Assembly (NCBI RefSeq): GCF_023656515.1
Contig: NZ_JAMOFV010000006.1
Coordinates: forward strand, 140,549-204,548
DNA: 64,000 nt
Origin: Clostridium swellfunianum
GTDB lineage: Bacteria; Bacillota; Clostridia; Clostridiales; Clostridiaceae
Reading direction: 5' to 3'
Shown: positions 26,103 through 34,674 of the stretch, piece by piece
How positions within the stretch are numbered: position 1 is the first letter of the stretch
Layout of the letters: the number at the start of each line of letters is the position of its first letter
Translations under genes and position numbers: made by a program
Notes under the pieces: model-generated
Database searches by the model: none
What the model was told of the DNA's origin: nothing
What the model saw: only the letters and a program-made list of their open reading frames with translations

Positions 26103-28565
26103 ATGAAAGCGGTAATTATGGCAGGTGGTGAGGGTACAAGGCTTAGGCCGCTAACTTGCAATACACCAAAGCCAATGATGCCTATTCTAGAAAAGCCAGT
26201 CATGCAGTATACCATAGAGCTTTTAAAAAAATATGGTATAACAGACATAGCGGTAACTCTGCAATATTTGCCAGATGAGGTTATAAAGTACTTTGGGGAT
26301 GGGAAAGATTTTGACGTAAACATTAGATATTTTATTGAGGAGTTCCCTCTAGGTACGGCAGGAAGCGTTAAGAATGGTGAGAATTTTTTAGACGATACTT
26401 TTATCGTAATAAGCGGAGATGCCTTAACGGATATTGATTTATCAAGGGCCATCGAGTTTCATAGAGATAAGAAATCAATTGCTACTTTGGTTTTAAAGGA
26501 GGTTGCAGTTCCGCTAGAGTATGGGGTTGTAGTAACAGATAAGGAAGGAAGGGTAACAGGGTTCTTGGAAAAACCAAGCTGGGGGGAAGTGTTTAGTGAT
26601 AAGGCGAACACTGGAATATATATTTTAGAGCCCGAAATCTTTTCTTATTATGAAAAAGACCAGAAGTTCGACTTTAGCAATGACTTATTCCCTATATTAC
26701 TCGAAAACCATAGGCCAGTCTATGGTTTTGTGGAGGATGGGTATTGGTGTGATATAGGAAATATTGAGCAATATATGAAATGTAACTTTGATATACTAAA
26801 GGGAATAGTAAAAGTGAATATAAAAGGGGATAAGTATAGGGATGGAATTTGGATTGGGGATAACTGTGAGATATCTTCTGTAGCTTCCATAGAAGCACCT
26901 GTTTATATAGGCAGTGGCTGTAAAATATATTCTGAAACTGAAATTGGACCTTACAGTATTTTTGGAAAGTCAAATATAATATCTACAGGAACTAAGGTTA
27001 AAAGAAGCATACTTCTAAACAATTGCTACGTGGGAAGCAATACGCAAATAAAAGGTGCAGTAGTGTGCAATAATGTTCAGCTTGAATCTAAGGTTTCAGC
27101 ATTTGAATACTGTGCTATTGGTGATGAAACTCTAGTATGTGAAAGAGCAATTATAAAACCTGGAGTTAGGATATGGCCAAATAAAGAAATTGAGTCAAGC
27201 ACTGTAGTTAAAGAAAATATAATCTGGGGGGGCAAGTTTTCCAGATCCTTGTTCGGAAAGCGCGGAATAAGTGGAATTGTTAACGTGGACATTACACCTG
27301 AATTTGTATCGAAGTTAGGTTCGGCCTATGGGTCACTTTTAAAGCATGAGGCAAAGGTAGCTATAAGCTGCAGTGATAATGGGGCTGCTCAGATGTTTAA
27401 ATACTCTTTAGCTACAGGCCTGTTGTCAATGGGAGTTGAGGTTTATGATCTTAAAAAGATGGTAACACCGATGACTAGGTATGCAACTTTGTTTTTTGGA
27501 GTTCAAGGCGCTATTCACGTTTCAATTAGTGAAGATAATCCTCAAAAGGTTAATATTCTTTTCATGGATGCAAATGGTTGTGATATTGAGAAGACTGTGG
27601 AAAGAAAAATAGAGAATTCCTTTGTGAGGGAGGATTTTAGAAGGGTTAAAACTGACGATTTTAGAAGAATGATTCATATGTCAGATTACATGGAGTATTA
27701 TGTAAGGCAGATAATTAATGGAGTGGGTGTTCACAATATAAGAAGCCAAAGATATAAGATTGTACTTAGTGTAAGAAATTCTATGCTGCTTTCAATAATG
27801 CAAAGCATGTTCGCTGAGCTTAGAATAAATGTAAAGCTCTATGCCGAATATAACAATATTTTAGGCTTAAGTAAAGAAGTTGTCGAAAGTGGCGCAAGCC
27901 TTGGTGTAAATATCTCCGAAGAAGGGGATTTTGCAGTAGTTGTGGATGAGAAAGGAAATATAATAAAGGATAGCTTAATTGAAGCGTTAAATGCCCTTGT
28001 GCTTTTAAAGTCAACAAAGCTTAAAACCTTGGTGGTTCCTGTAACTGCATCTTCAGTTATGGAATATATAGCAGAGCAGTGTGGGGCGAAGTTTGTAAGA
28101 GCAAAGACGTCGCAGAAGAATATATTGGAAAGCTATATTAAAAATGAAAATAAATTAAGCAGACGAGAGGTTGTATTTTCATATTTAATGAGTTTGGATG
28201 CTATAAGTATGTGCGTATATGGTTTAAATTTAATGGCTTCATGGAATCTTCCTCTATCTAGTCTAGCTTCACAAATTCCAAAATACTTCAATAGGAGAAA
28301 AGATATAACTTGTCCTTGGAATATGAAAGGGAAAGTTATGAGAAGCATAATTGAAGAAAGCAACTCCAACTCTTTAGATTTAATAGAGGGTGTGAGGCTT
28401 ACCTTTGAAAGCGGATGGGTGCTTATACTGCCAGATACTGAAGAACCTTTATGCAGGCTTTTTGTTGAGGCTAAAGATATTGAGAAGGCAGAAGAACTAA
28501 CTGAGAATTTTGTTAACATAATTGAGGGGATAACTGAATTAGAACAAAAAGAACTGAAGAATTAA
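26103..28565 (+). CDS. Sugar-1-phosphate nucleotidyltransferase / phosphomannomutase-like fusion
   Basis: This 820-residue cytoplasmic protein has an NTP-transferase domain (about 1-235; [28 protein letters not shown]), a left-handed beta-helix (about 250-360), and a phosphohexomutase-like part (about 375-800). In the mutase part, the usual serine loop (TASHNP) reads [12 protein letters not shown]. The nucleophilic serine context is therefore altered, and mutase activity is doubtful. The same architecture is known from fused ManC-like proteins of Gram-positives and cyanobacteria. It probably makes a GDP- or UDP-sugar for the upstream glycosyltransferase, 41 bp away. Confidence 0.85.
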   Translation: MKAVIMAGGEGTRLRPLTCNTPKPMMPILEKPVMQYTIELLKKYGITDIAVTLQYLPDEVIKYFGDGKDFDVNIRYFIEEFPLGTAGSVKNGENFLDDTFIVISGDALTDIDLSRAIEFHRDKKSIATLVLKEVAVPLEYGVVVTDKEGRVTGFLEKPSWGEVFSDKANTGIYILEPEIFSYYEKDQKFDFSNDLFPILLENHRPVYGFVEDGYWCDIGNIEQYMKCNFDILKGIVKVNIKGDKYRDGIWIGDNCEISSVASIEAPVYIGSGCKIYSETEIGPYSIFGKSNIISTGTKVKRSILLNNCYVGSNTQIKGAVVCNNVQLESKVSAFEYCAIGDETLVCERAIIKPGVRIWPNKEIESSTVVKENIIWGGKFSRSLFGKRGISGIVNVDITPEFVSKLGSAYGSLLKHEAKVAISCSDNGAAQMFKYSLATGLLSMGVEVYDLKKMVTPMTRYATLFFGVQGAIHVSISEDNPQKVNILFMDANGCDIEKTVERKIENSFVREDFRRVKTDDFRRMIHMSDYMEYYVRQIINGVGVHNIRSQRYKIVLSVRNSMLLSIMQSMFAELRINVKLYAEYNNILGLSKEVVESGASLGVNISEEGDFAVVVDEKGNIIKDSLIEALNALVLLKSTKLKTLVVPVTASSVMEYIAEQCGAKFVRAKTSQKNILESYIKNENKLSRREVVFSYLMSLDAISMCVYGLNLMASWNLPLSSLASQIPKYFNRRKDITCPWNMKGKVMRSIIEESNSNSLDLIEGVRLTFESGWVLILPDTEEPLCRLFVEAKDIEKAEELTENFVNIIEGITELEQKELKN

Positions 28566-28580
28566 ATCTTCAGTTCTTTT
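28547..28580. terminator. Bidirectional terminator between convergent genes
   Basis: AAAAGAACTGAAGA pairs with TCTTCAGTTCTTTT. The stem includes the stop codons of both flanking genes. Confidence 0.85.
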
Positions 28581-29235
28581 ATCCTCCAAGGGTAACATCT
28601 TGTTTTCCGTACCATTCTAAAGCAGTGTATAAATGTTCTGACTTAAAATCAGGCCAATAGTCATCTACAACATAAAAATCTGAGTAGATGGACTGAACAG
28701 GAAGAAAACCGCTTAACCTTCTCATGCCCCCCCAGCGTATTATCAAATCAACACGAGATATATCGTAGGAATTCAGATAACCAAGTATACCGCCTTTTAA
28801 GTTGTTTTTAATGCTTTTACTTGAAACGCTAAGACTGCTTAAATCCCAATCCCATCCGTAGTTTACCAGAAAATTTACCCTCATACCTCCATTTCCAAAA
28901 TTTCTTCTTTCGGTAAAAGGTATAAGTTCTTTAGGGAACATTTGAGATTCAGTATTTCCAACTACTAAAAGAGAAGCATCTTCTTGTGCAAGAAGGCTTA
29001 CTGCTTTAACACAAGCTTCCGTAAAGGCTCTTGTTTGAATCGAGGGTCTTTTTGTATTGTCCGTTGTAAACCCATAGTAGGTTAATTCTTTAACTCCGAG
29101 CTTCTGGCATAGCCTGAATAGCTGTACACCAGGATCAAGGCCTTTATCATACCCCTTTTCCTTTGTTAACCCTTTAGCTATAGACCACCTTCTATTACCA
29201 TCAGGTATAATTCCAATATGATTTGGAATTCTCAT
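28579..29235 (-). CDS. Divergent cis-prenyltransferase (UppS-like)
   Basis: This 218-residue protein is shorter than typical UppS (about 240-250). It keeps the diphosphate-binding Asp in IGIIPDGNRRW (residues 8-18; the usual form is MDGNGRW), YYGFTTDN, and the C-terminal block GFLPVQSIYSDFYVVDDYWPDF. The usual LIRTSGE reads IIRWGGMRR. So it is a homologue with an altered substrate region, not the housekeeping enzyme, and may make a different chain length. AGGAGG lies 9 nt before the ATG, inside the second of two 45-bp tandem repeats that carry dyads. Confidence 0.8.
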   Translation of the reverse strand: MRIPNHIGIIPDGNRRWSIAKGLTKEKGYDKGLDPGVQLFRLCQKLGVKELTYYGFTTDNTKRPSIQTRAFTEACVKAVSLLAQEDASLLVVGNTESQMFPKELIPFTERRNFGNGGMRVNFLVNYGWDWDLSSLSVSSKSIKNNLKGGILGYLNSYDISRVDLIIRWGGMRRLSGFLPVQSIYSDFYVVDDYWPDFKSEHLYTALEWYGKQDVTLGG

Positions 29236-29244
29236 AGTTGTTTA

Positions 29245-29289
29245 CCCTCCTGTATTTCTTTTTTGCACGATACAATAATCAATTGTATC
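29245..29289 (-). repeat. 45-bp tandem unit 2 with 21-bp dyad and AGGAGG
   Basis: The proximal unit contains the dyad GATACAAT-N5-ATTGTATC and ends (minus strand) in ATACAGGAGGG, which is the ribosome-binding site of the cis-prenyltransferase gene. It abuts a similar 45-bp unit at 29290-29334. The dyad has the size and form of a TetR-type operator. Confidence 0.8.
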
Positions 29290-29334
29290 GCCTCCTGTAT
29301 TCCGTTTTGAAATGATACAATTGTTAAATGTATC
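29290..29334 (-). repeat. 45-bp tandem unit 1 with 21-bp dyad and AGGAGG
   Basis: The distal unit has the dyad GATACATTT-N3-AATTGTATC (one mismatch between arms) and ATACAGGAGGC. Length is identical to the neighbouring unit, so a tandem duplication of an operator plus ribosome-binding site is likely. Confidence 0.8.
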
Positions 29335-29499
29335 CTGTTATGAATTCCTAGTTATGTAATAATATTATTACCATGGTTTGCTAAAGTAATTCTATATATT
29401 TAGAAGGTTTGAGAAAAATAATATAAGAATAATAATTTTATATAAAGAGAAAAATATTATAAATTAAGTTCTGAGAAAAGTTATTAAGGAGGATATACT

Positions 29500-29919
29500 A
29501 TGTATGTAGAAGGTTATTTTATGACTCTAGAAAGAGCAAATCAAGCCATGGCAAAGTTAAAAGCAGCGGGTTATACCAATAGCCACATTAAGATAGATGA
29601 TAACAATAGAAATATAAAGAGAAACCTAGCAGATACAAGTTCTGCCTATGGTCTTTCAAATCTTAGCATAGATCCTTCTGATATGAAAAGGTCGCCTCTT
29701 ACTGCTATAAGTCCTATAGTAAATGTAACTGGAGGCTTTTCTGAGTTCAATGACAACAACTATAAACTTGTTGTTGAAACTGATTTTAGCATGGCACAAA
29801 AGGCAAAAGATATAATATCAAGCTTAGGTGGAAGATTTGAGTATCACAGTGCTAGCATTGGTAGAGTTGCTGAAGATATGGGGGAGCTAAGTAAAAAATT
29901 TAAGGATAATGATATTTAA
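29500..29919 (+). CDS. Hypothetical small protein, stress-protein-like N-terminus
   Basis: This 139-residue soluble protein begins YVEGYFMTLERANQAMAKLKAAGYTN, similar in form to the start of YflT-type general-stress domains (strand, then helix pairing two residues of a gene-family repeat). A second alpha/beta half may lie at about 85-115 (KLVVETDFSMAQKAKDIISSLGG), giving a duplicated fold. No catalytic motif is seen. The start follows AAGGAGG. It is monocistronic and followed by a structured intergenic element. Confidence 0.6.
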   Translation: MYVEGYFMTLERANQAMAKLKAAGYTNSHIKIDDNNRNIKRNLADTSSAYGLSNLSIDPSDMKRSPLTAISPIVNVTGGFSEFNDNNYKLVVETDFSMAQKAKDIISSLGGRFEYHSASIGRVAEDMGELSKKFKDNDI

Positions 29920-29944
29920 GGTGAATTTAAAGCAAAAATAGTTA

Positions 29945-30040
29945 TGATATGGCAGATAGTTTCCTCGTAGAAAACGCCGAACTAACATTATATTTTCCTG
30001 GCTCAGTAAAAAATTTTCAAGAGGAAGCTACCCTTCTATA
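29945..30040. ncRNA. Candidate structured RNA element A
   Basis: GATAGTTTCCTC (29955-29966) pairs with GAGGAAGCTACC (30021-30032) over about 11 of 12 positions. Inside are GCCGAACTAAC and GGCTCAGT segments. TTCCTCGTAGAAA (29961-29973) recurs exactly, in reverse complement, in element B at 35942-35954, and the distal part GAGGAA...ACCCTTCTATAG also resembles element B. Its right edge reaches the stop of the minus-strand 2H-phosphoesterase gene. Strand is undetermined and no known RNA family was recognised by eye. Confidence 0.45.
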
Positions 30041-30587
30041 GTTTCTCAGTATTTTTACTTTCAGAATTTAGCATATATTCATTGTGAGTAACCCATCTAT
30101 CCTTATCCCATCTAAGTATTGAAATATTATCAAAGGTCGTTTCGAAATGGCAATTAAAGGTTGATATATAGTTCCAAATATCCTTGAACTTTCCTTTAGG
30201 AATCTTTGAAACAAGAGTGCAGTGAAATACTCTTCCTTTTCCTTCGTTTCTTTTCCATTCAAGCCATGAAATAGTCTTAAGAGCATCTATGTAGTCGTCG
30301 TGAACTTTAACTGCCTGGCTAGAGGTCTTTACATCTATAAAGGCTACGTCTTCTCTAAAGTGTCCAAAACCATTCAGATTAATATTAGTAATTTGTGCTG
30401 AACTGCAGAATTCTTCCGTAAGCCTTTCGAGCTGACTTATATCTTCATGCTCGAAGGGTGCTTTAATAGTAAAATGTGCCGGAAGTCTTTGTCTTTTAAC
30501 CTTAAATTTAGTGCAAATTTCACTTACAAGTTTTTCGTGGAAAGTTAAAGCTTCTCCTTTTATAAGGCAAACTATTACATATCTCAT
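30036..30587 (-). CDS. 2H phosphoesterase (2'-5' RNA ligase-like)
   Basis: This protein of about 183 residues has two HxT motifs, AHFTIKAP and FHCTLVSK, which define the 2H phosphoesterase/LigT-like superfamily that acts on 2',3'-cyclic or 2'-5' phosphodiester bonds. The ATG at 30587 is chosen because AAGGAG precedes it by 9 nt; a start six codons earlier overlaps this site. The substrate is unknown. It is convergent with the small protein gene at 29500. Confidence 0.82.
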   Translation of the reverse strand: MRYVIVCLIKGEALTFHEKLVSEICTKFKVKRQRLPAHFTIKAPFEHEDISQLERLTEEFCSSAQITNINLNGFGHFREDVAFIDVKTSSQAVKVHDDYIDALKTISWLEWKRNEGKGRVFHCTLVSKIPKGKFKDIWNYISTFNCHFETTFDNISILRWDKDRWVTHNEYMLNSESKNTEKL

Positions 30588-30686
30588 TAAAATCAACTCC
30601 TTCATTAATATTTATTTGTAATAATAACAATTTATAAACATAAAATTTAATAAAAGATATTTCTACAATTGTTGGGGGATGAGAAT

Positions 30687-31028
30687 ATGAGATATTTAAG
30701 GGATGGAGGCCCTGCAAAGGGTAAGGTTCTAGCTAAGGTAGAAGGGCGATATATAAAGGATGGCAGTGATGACTTTGGACATATATTGGTTAATTTTGAA
30801 GGAAGGTTTATTAGAGAAGGAGCAGGACAAAGCGGGGAAATACTGGCTAATTTGGACGGCAATTTTATAAGGGAAGGAAATAATAATTTAGGAGAGATAT
30901 TAGGTATTATTGAAGGTAATAATATTATAAGGGAAAAAGAAATCTTATTTAATGTGGAAGGCTATGCTTCAGCGCATGAAAAGGCGGCTTTAGCGGTGGC
31001 GGGATTAATGCTTAAGGGACTAATATAG
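30687..31028 (+). CDS. Small five-repeat beta protein (beta-flower-like)
   Basis: This protein of about 113 residues has four complete 19-residue repeats and a shortened fifth (R-[YF]-I-[KR]-[DE]-G-x-x-x-x-G-x-[IV]-L-x-x-[FLI]-[ED]-G), for example RFIREGAGQSGEILANLDG, and then a C-terminal Ala/Leu-rich helix (AHEKAALAVAGLMLKGLI). The repeats are like the small beta-meander modules of beta-flower proteins. The ATG at 30687 is chosen because GGGGGATGAG lies just upstream; a TTG six codons earlier has no site. Function is unknown. Confidence 0.65.
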   Translation: MRYLRDGGPAKGKVLAKVEGRYIKDGSDDFGHILVNFEGRFIREGAGQSGEILANLDGNFIREGNNNLGEILGIIEGNNIIREKEILFNVEGYASAHEKAALAVAGLMLKGLI

Positions 31029-31145
31029 ACAATAGTAACAGCCTTGCTTTATCATATATAGAATTTATAAACTAGATTGAATTAATCAGGTAGTTATCGA
31101 ACAAGGAGCCCATAGTTTATGGTTAACACATGAATTAAATAGTAT

Positions 31146-31191
31146 AGAAGATAACTAGATATCATGATATCGCGATATCTAGTTATCTTCT
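31146..31191. repeat. GATATC-period-8 palindromic element, copy 2
   Basis: GAAGATAACTAGATATC and its reverse complement flank a 10-bp centre (ATGATATCGC). The three GATATC hexamers sit at exact 8-bp spacing. A TTTT run follows on the plus strand, so it may also terminate the small repeat-protein transcript. Confidence 0.75.
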
Positions 31192-31227
31192 TTTCGTGAA
31201 ATCATGATAAGAATAAAAGCTATAGCT

Positions 31228-31767
31228 TTATAAATATTTATAAAAATGACAATTTGACATTATAAATCCATTTTTACTATAGAATTTTGCTCTGGCTAAA
31301 GAATTGGTCTCTGGAGATAGTTCTGCGCTTATGCCATAAATATATTTAATATTTTCGGTATAGTTATAGTGATGTAATATTTCATTGATTTCAGGTATTA
31401 GTATTTCTTCTAAAAATCTAATACCTTGAGAGCCTCTTCCACAGCGCTTAAGTTTTCCAGCGTTTATGGTTTTAATTTCTAAAGGTGTACCGCTTGCTTG
31501 AAGCTTTATTCCAACCTCCATGTATAGATAGTCTTCGAGACTTTTAAATTGGTTTATGCTGGAGGCAAAAAGGCCATATATTTCTATGTTTCTTATACTG
31601 TTTAAGTTATTCTTATCTAATGTGTAGATAAAACAAATTTCACCCGATGATTTTATGAAATGTACTTTAGTGTTACTTGATATAGTTGATATATTGTTTA
31701 AAAGCATCTTAAGTTCACAGTAAAGCTCTGGCGATAAATTCTCTTTTATAGTTAATTCATCCATCAT
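31228..31767 (-). CDS. Hypothetical protein, GNAT-like C-terminal part
   Basis: This protein of about 179 residues resembles an acetyltransferase in its C-terminal half: KLKRCGRGSQGIRFLEEIL, then SPETNSLARAKFYSKNGF. These correspond loosely to the acetyl-CoA loop and the final FYxxxGF of GNAT proteins, but the whole fold is not certain. The N-terminal part (NLSPELYCELKMLL) is unassigned. The start is uncertain because no strong ribosome-binding site is seen near 31767-31776. Confidence 0.5.
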   Translation of the reverse strand: MMDELTIKENLSPELYCELKMLLNNISTISSNTKVHFIKSSGEICFIYTLDKNNLNSIRNIEIYGLFASSINQFKSLEDYLYMEVGIKLQASGTPLEIKTINAGKLKRCGRGSQGIRFLEEILIPEINEILHHYNYTENIKYIYGISAELSPETNSLARAKFYSKNGFIMSNCHFYKYL

Positions 31768-31857
31768 TAGACCCAATATAATTAATACTAATTTACAATA
31801 TGAGTTGATTTATGATTTTAGAATAATAATAAATAATAGAGTTAACTAAAATAAATT

Positions 31858-31875
31858 AGGGTGCTTAGGCACCCT
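31858..31875 (-). terminator. Intrinsic terminator of the carbamoyltransferase gene
   Basis: AGGGTGC and GCACCCT arms with a TTAG loop. On the minus strand the stem is followed by AATTTATTTT. Confidence 0.75.
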
Positions 31876-31897
31876 ATACTATATAGAAATATTTTGT

Positions 31898-33091
31898 CTA
31901 ACCTATAAATCTTTCGGGTTTATCCTCCAATAGTCTCTCAAACAAAGCAACAGGATCTTTAACTTTGCCAAGCAGTATCATTGAAGCAATTATATATGGC
32001 TTATAGCTTGCTTGTTTGTACAATGGATCTCTATAACAATCAAACACAGAAGATTCAACCTCTCCATCTATGCAGCTAACCCCGGAAATATCCGCAGGAA
32101 GGCAGTGTAAATAAAGTGCTTTTCCTCCCTTTGTAGATGACATCAGCTCCTCGGTGCATTCCCAATCTTTATAATTAGCGTTTTGAGCTAACAAATCTCT
32201 TTCAAGAGCTTTAATGCCATCAAAATCCCCATTTCCGTAAAGCTCTGTTCTTTTTTGCATAGCTGAGAATGATGCCCAGCTTTTAGGATAAACCATATCT
32301 GCATCAGCAAAAGCTTCTTCCATAGAATTTGTTTTTGTAAAGCTGCCGCCAGTTTTAGCTGCATTTTCAATTGCTATTTCTTCCACTTCTGGCATTACCT
32401 CGTAGCCCTTTGGATGAGCAAGAACAACCTCCATGCCAAAACGTGTCATTAAACCAATTATACCTTGAGGCACTGATAAAGGCTTTCCATAGCTAGGGGA
32501 ATAAGCCCAAGTCATAGCAATTTTTTTGCCTTTTAAATTATCTACCCCGCCAAAGTGATTAATAATATGAAGCATGTCTGCCATTGTCTGAGTTGGGTGA
32601 TCAATATCACATTGAAGGTTAACCAGGGTTGGTCTTTGTTCTAAAACTCCTGCTTTATGTCCTTCTTTTACGGCTTTGCTTACTTCTCTCATATATGTAT
32701 TTCCCTTGCCGATATACATGTCGTCACGAATGCCGATAACGTCTGCCATAAAGGAGATCATGTTTGCTGTTTCTCTCACAGTCTCACCGTGAGCAATTTG
32801 AGATTTTCCTTCGTCTAAGTCTTGAACCTCAAGACCTAATAAATTTGCTGCACTGCTGAAGCTGAATCGTGTTCTAGTGGAATTATCACGGAATAGGGAA
32901 ACAGCTAGGCCGCTGTCGAATAGCTTTGTAGAAATATTGTTTTCTCTAAGGTCTCTTAATATATCAGCCACCTTAAATACTGCAGAAAGTTCATCCTCAG
33001 TTTTTTCCCAAGTAAGAAGAAAATCTTCATTGTACATTTTGGAAAAATTCAATTTTCTTAATTCTTCCACTAGCTTTTTTGTTTTTTCCAT
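31898..33091 (-). CDS. ygeW: Knotted carbamoyltransferase, YgeW family
   Basis: This 397-residue protein contains the carbamoyl-phosphate loop SLFRDNSTRTRFSF (residues 65-78), HGETVRETANMIS, and the C-terminal HCLPA motif. The full-length size (E. coli YgeW is about 396), the DIDHPTQTMADMLHI segment and the absence of an ornithine SMG-loop fit the YgeW group, whose amino substrate is unsettled. In many anaerobes ygeW lies with ygeX/ygeY and purine-degradation genes. Here it is alone between unrelated genes. The start follows GGGGGGTTG. Confidence 0.85.
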   Translation of the reverse strand: MEKTKKLVEELRKLNFSKMYNEDFLLTWEKTEDELSAVFKVADILRDLRENNISTKLFDSGLAVSLFRDNSTRTRFSFSSAANLLGLEVQDLDEGKSQIAHGETVRETANMISFMADVIGIRDDMYIGKGNTYMREVSKAVKEGHKAGVLEQRPTLVNLQCDIDHPTQTMADMLHIINHFGGVDNLKGKKIAMTWAYSPSYGKPLSVPQGIIGLMTRFGMEVVLAHPKGYEVMPEVEEIAIENAAKTGGSFTKTNSMEEAFADADMVYPKSWASFSAMQKRTELYGNGDFDGIKALERDLLAQNANYKDWECTEELMSSTKGGKALYLHCLPADISGVSCIDGEVESSVFDCYRDPLYKQASYKPYIIASMILLGKVKDPVALFERLLEDKPERFIG

Positions 33092-33328
33092 TAATAATCA
33101 ACCCCCCTAATTATAGTTAATTATATGTAAGTATGTTTTCAAATATCGCTGATTTATATAGATTTATAATTGCATATCCAAATTTTTGCCATACTCTCAT
33201 TATTACTACTATTTAGTTTTCATACGGACTGTAGTATAATTAGTCTAGGAATAATTATTTTATCTATATTAATAATAAATCAGACAGCATAGATTATTCT
33301 GCATCAAAATGGAAGGTAGGTTTATATA

Positions 33329-34654
33329 ATGCCTAAGAAAGTTTTAATTGTATACGAAAAATTCGGGATGGGTCATCTTAGAATGGCAAGGATACTTGAA
33401 GACATACTTCAAGGTGAGGAAGCCGAAGTTACAGTCATGGCTGGTAGTGAAATGATAGGTTCAGACAGTGTAAGCGGCATAGTAAGGCTTTGGAACTTTT
33501 TAATAAGAAAAAACTTTATTAGAACCCTAGATTTAGTTGTGAACTTTATTGCCAGAATGTTTATTCTTCCATTCATTGAGGTTTCCGATACAGCGCCATA
33601 TTATAAGAAGCTGGAGGAGGTAAAACCTGACATCATAGTATCTACTGCAGATGGCTTTAACAAGGCTATTGGAGTATATGCAAAGGAGAAGGGCGTACCT
33701 TTTTACATATTCATAACAGAGATTTCTACATTTCTAGACTTAGTAAATCCGTATGCTACTCATATTTGTTACTTTAAGGAAACAGGAGAAGCTATACAAA
33801 ACTTTGATTTCAGTAAAACTTATTTTTCTATTGACATCAATAAGGAAACTACTTTGTTTGAAAAGATAGAATATGTACTTGGTTATTACAAGGATTTTGT
33901 AATTCAAGCCTATAAAAATTCTATATACAAAAACCCTAATAAAAAGCTTGATAAGCTTAATGATGCAAAGTACAGGCTTATAGGACCTTTAGCAGAAAAG
34001 AAGCACTTTAAACACAAAGATGTTAAAAAAATAAAAGAAAAATATGAATTAAATAATGGAAGAGATAGTGTAATTTTAGCCAGCGGAAGCATAGGCGGAA
34101 ACCTCTTAATGAATATGGTTAAGCTTATATGCAGTGATTACCAAAAGCCATTAAACCTAATAGTAGTCTGCGGAAGAGATAAGGAAATTTATAAGAAAAT
34201 TAATAAATTTAAAGCTATGAATACTAATATAGATATTAATATAATGCCTTTTCAATATATTGGTAACTTTGACGAAATGCTTGCAGCAGCTGATTGTTTA
34301 ATTGGCAGACCTTCAGCAGGAATTTTTATTGAAAGCCTCTTAAACAAAACTCCTGAAATTACATTTAGAAAGGCAACAACAAATGATATAGGAACACTTA
34401 CTATGATTGAAAAATATAACATAGGAAAGGTTGCAGAAAATGATAAGGATGCAGTGAAGGCTCTTGAAGCGATATTAATGAACAAGGACAAATATAGGAA
34501 AAGTATTGAAAAACTTTTAAGCTCTTACTGCGGAACTTATGAAGGCAAAACAGAACTTTTAAAAGATATTGTACTTCGTGAAGAGAACTTTGAGTATCTA
34601 TCACATGAAAAGTTTGATGCACATGTGGGATTTAATACATCTATGTCAAACTAG
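33329..34654 (+). CDS. MGDG-synthase-like glycosyltransferase (GT28 type)
   Basis: This 441-residue GT-B protein has N-terminal IVYEKFGMGHLRMARIL (the GxGH loop of MGDG synthase/MurG-like enzymes), the domain linker, and the donor-side ILASGSIGGNLLMNMV, MPFQYIGNFDEMLAAADCLIGRPSAGIFIESL. It may glycosylate diacylglycerol to make glycolipids (as UgtP does) or another lipid acceptor. The nearby cis-prenyltransferase and lipid kinase genes are consistent with lipid work but are not linked in an operon. It is followed after 20 bp by a GNAT-like gene. Confidence 0.8.
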   Translation: MPKKVLIVYEKFGMGHLRMARILEDILQGEEAEVTVMAGSEMIGSDSVSGIVRLWNFLIRKNFIRTLDLVVNFIARMFILPFIEVSDTAPYYKKLEEVKPDIIVSTADGFNKAIGVYAKEKGVPFYIFITEISTFLDLVNPYATHICYFKETGEAIQNFDFSKTYFSIDINKETTLFEKIEYVLGYYKDFVIQAYKNSIYKNPNKKLDKLNDAKYRLIGPLAEKKHFKHKDVKKIKEKYELNNGRDSVILASGSIGGNLLMNMVKLICSDYQKPLNLIVVCGRDKEIYKKINKFKAMNTNIDINIMPFQYIGNFDEMLAAADCLIGRPSAGIFIESLLNKTPEITFRKATTNDIGTLTMIEKYNIGKVAENDKDAVKALEAILMNKDKYRKSIEKLLSSYCGTYEGKTELLKDIVLREENFEYLSHEKFDAHVGFNTSMSN

Positions 34655-34674
34655 AGATTAGGGGTGGGTGGAGC

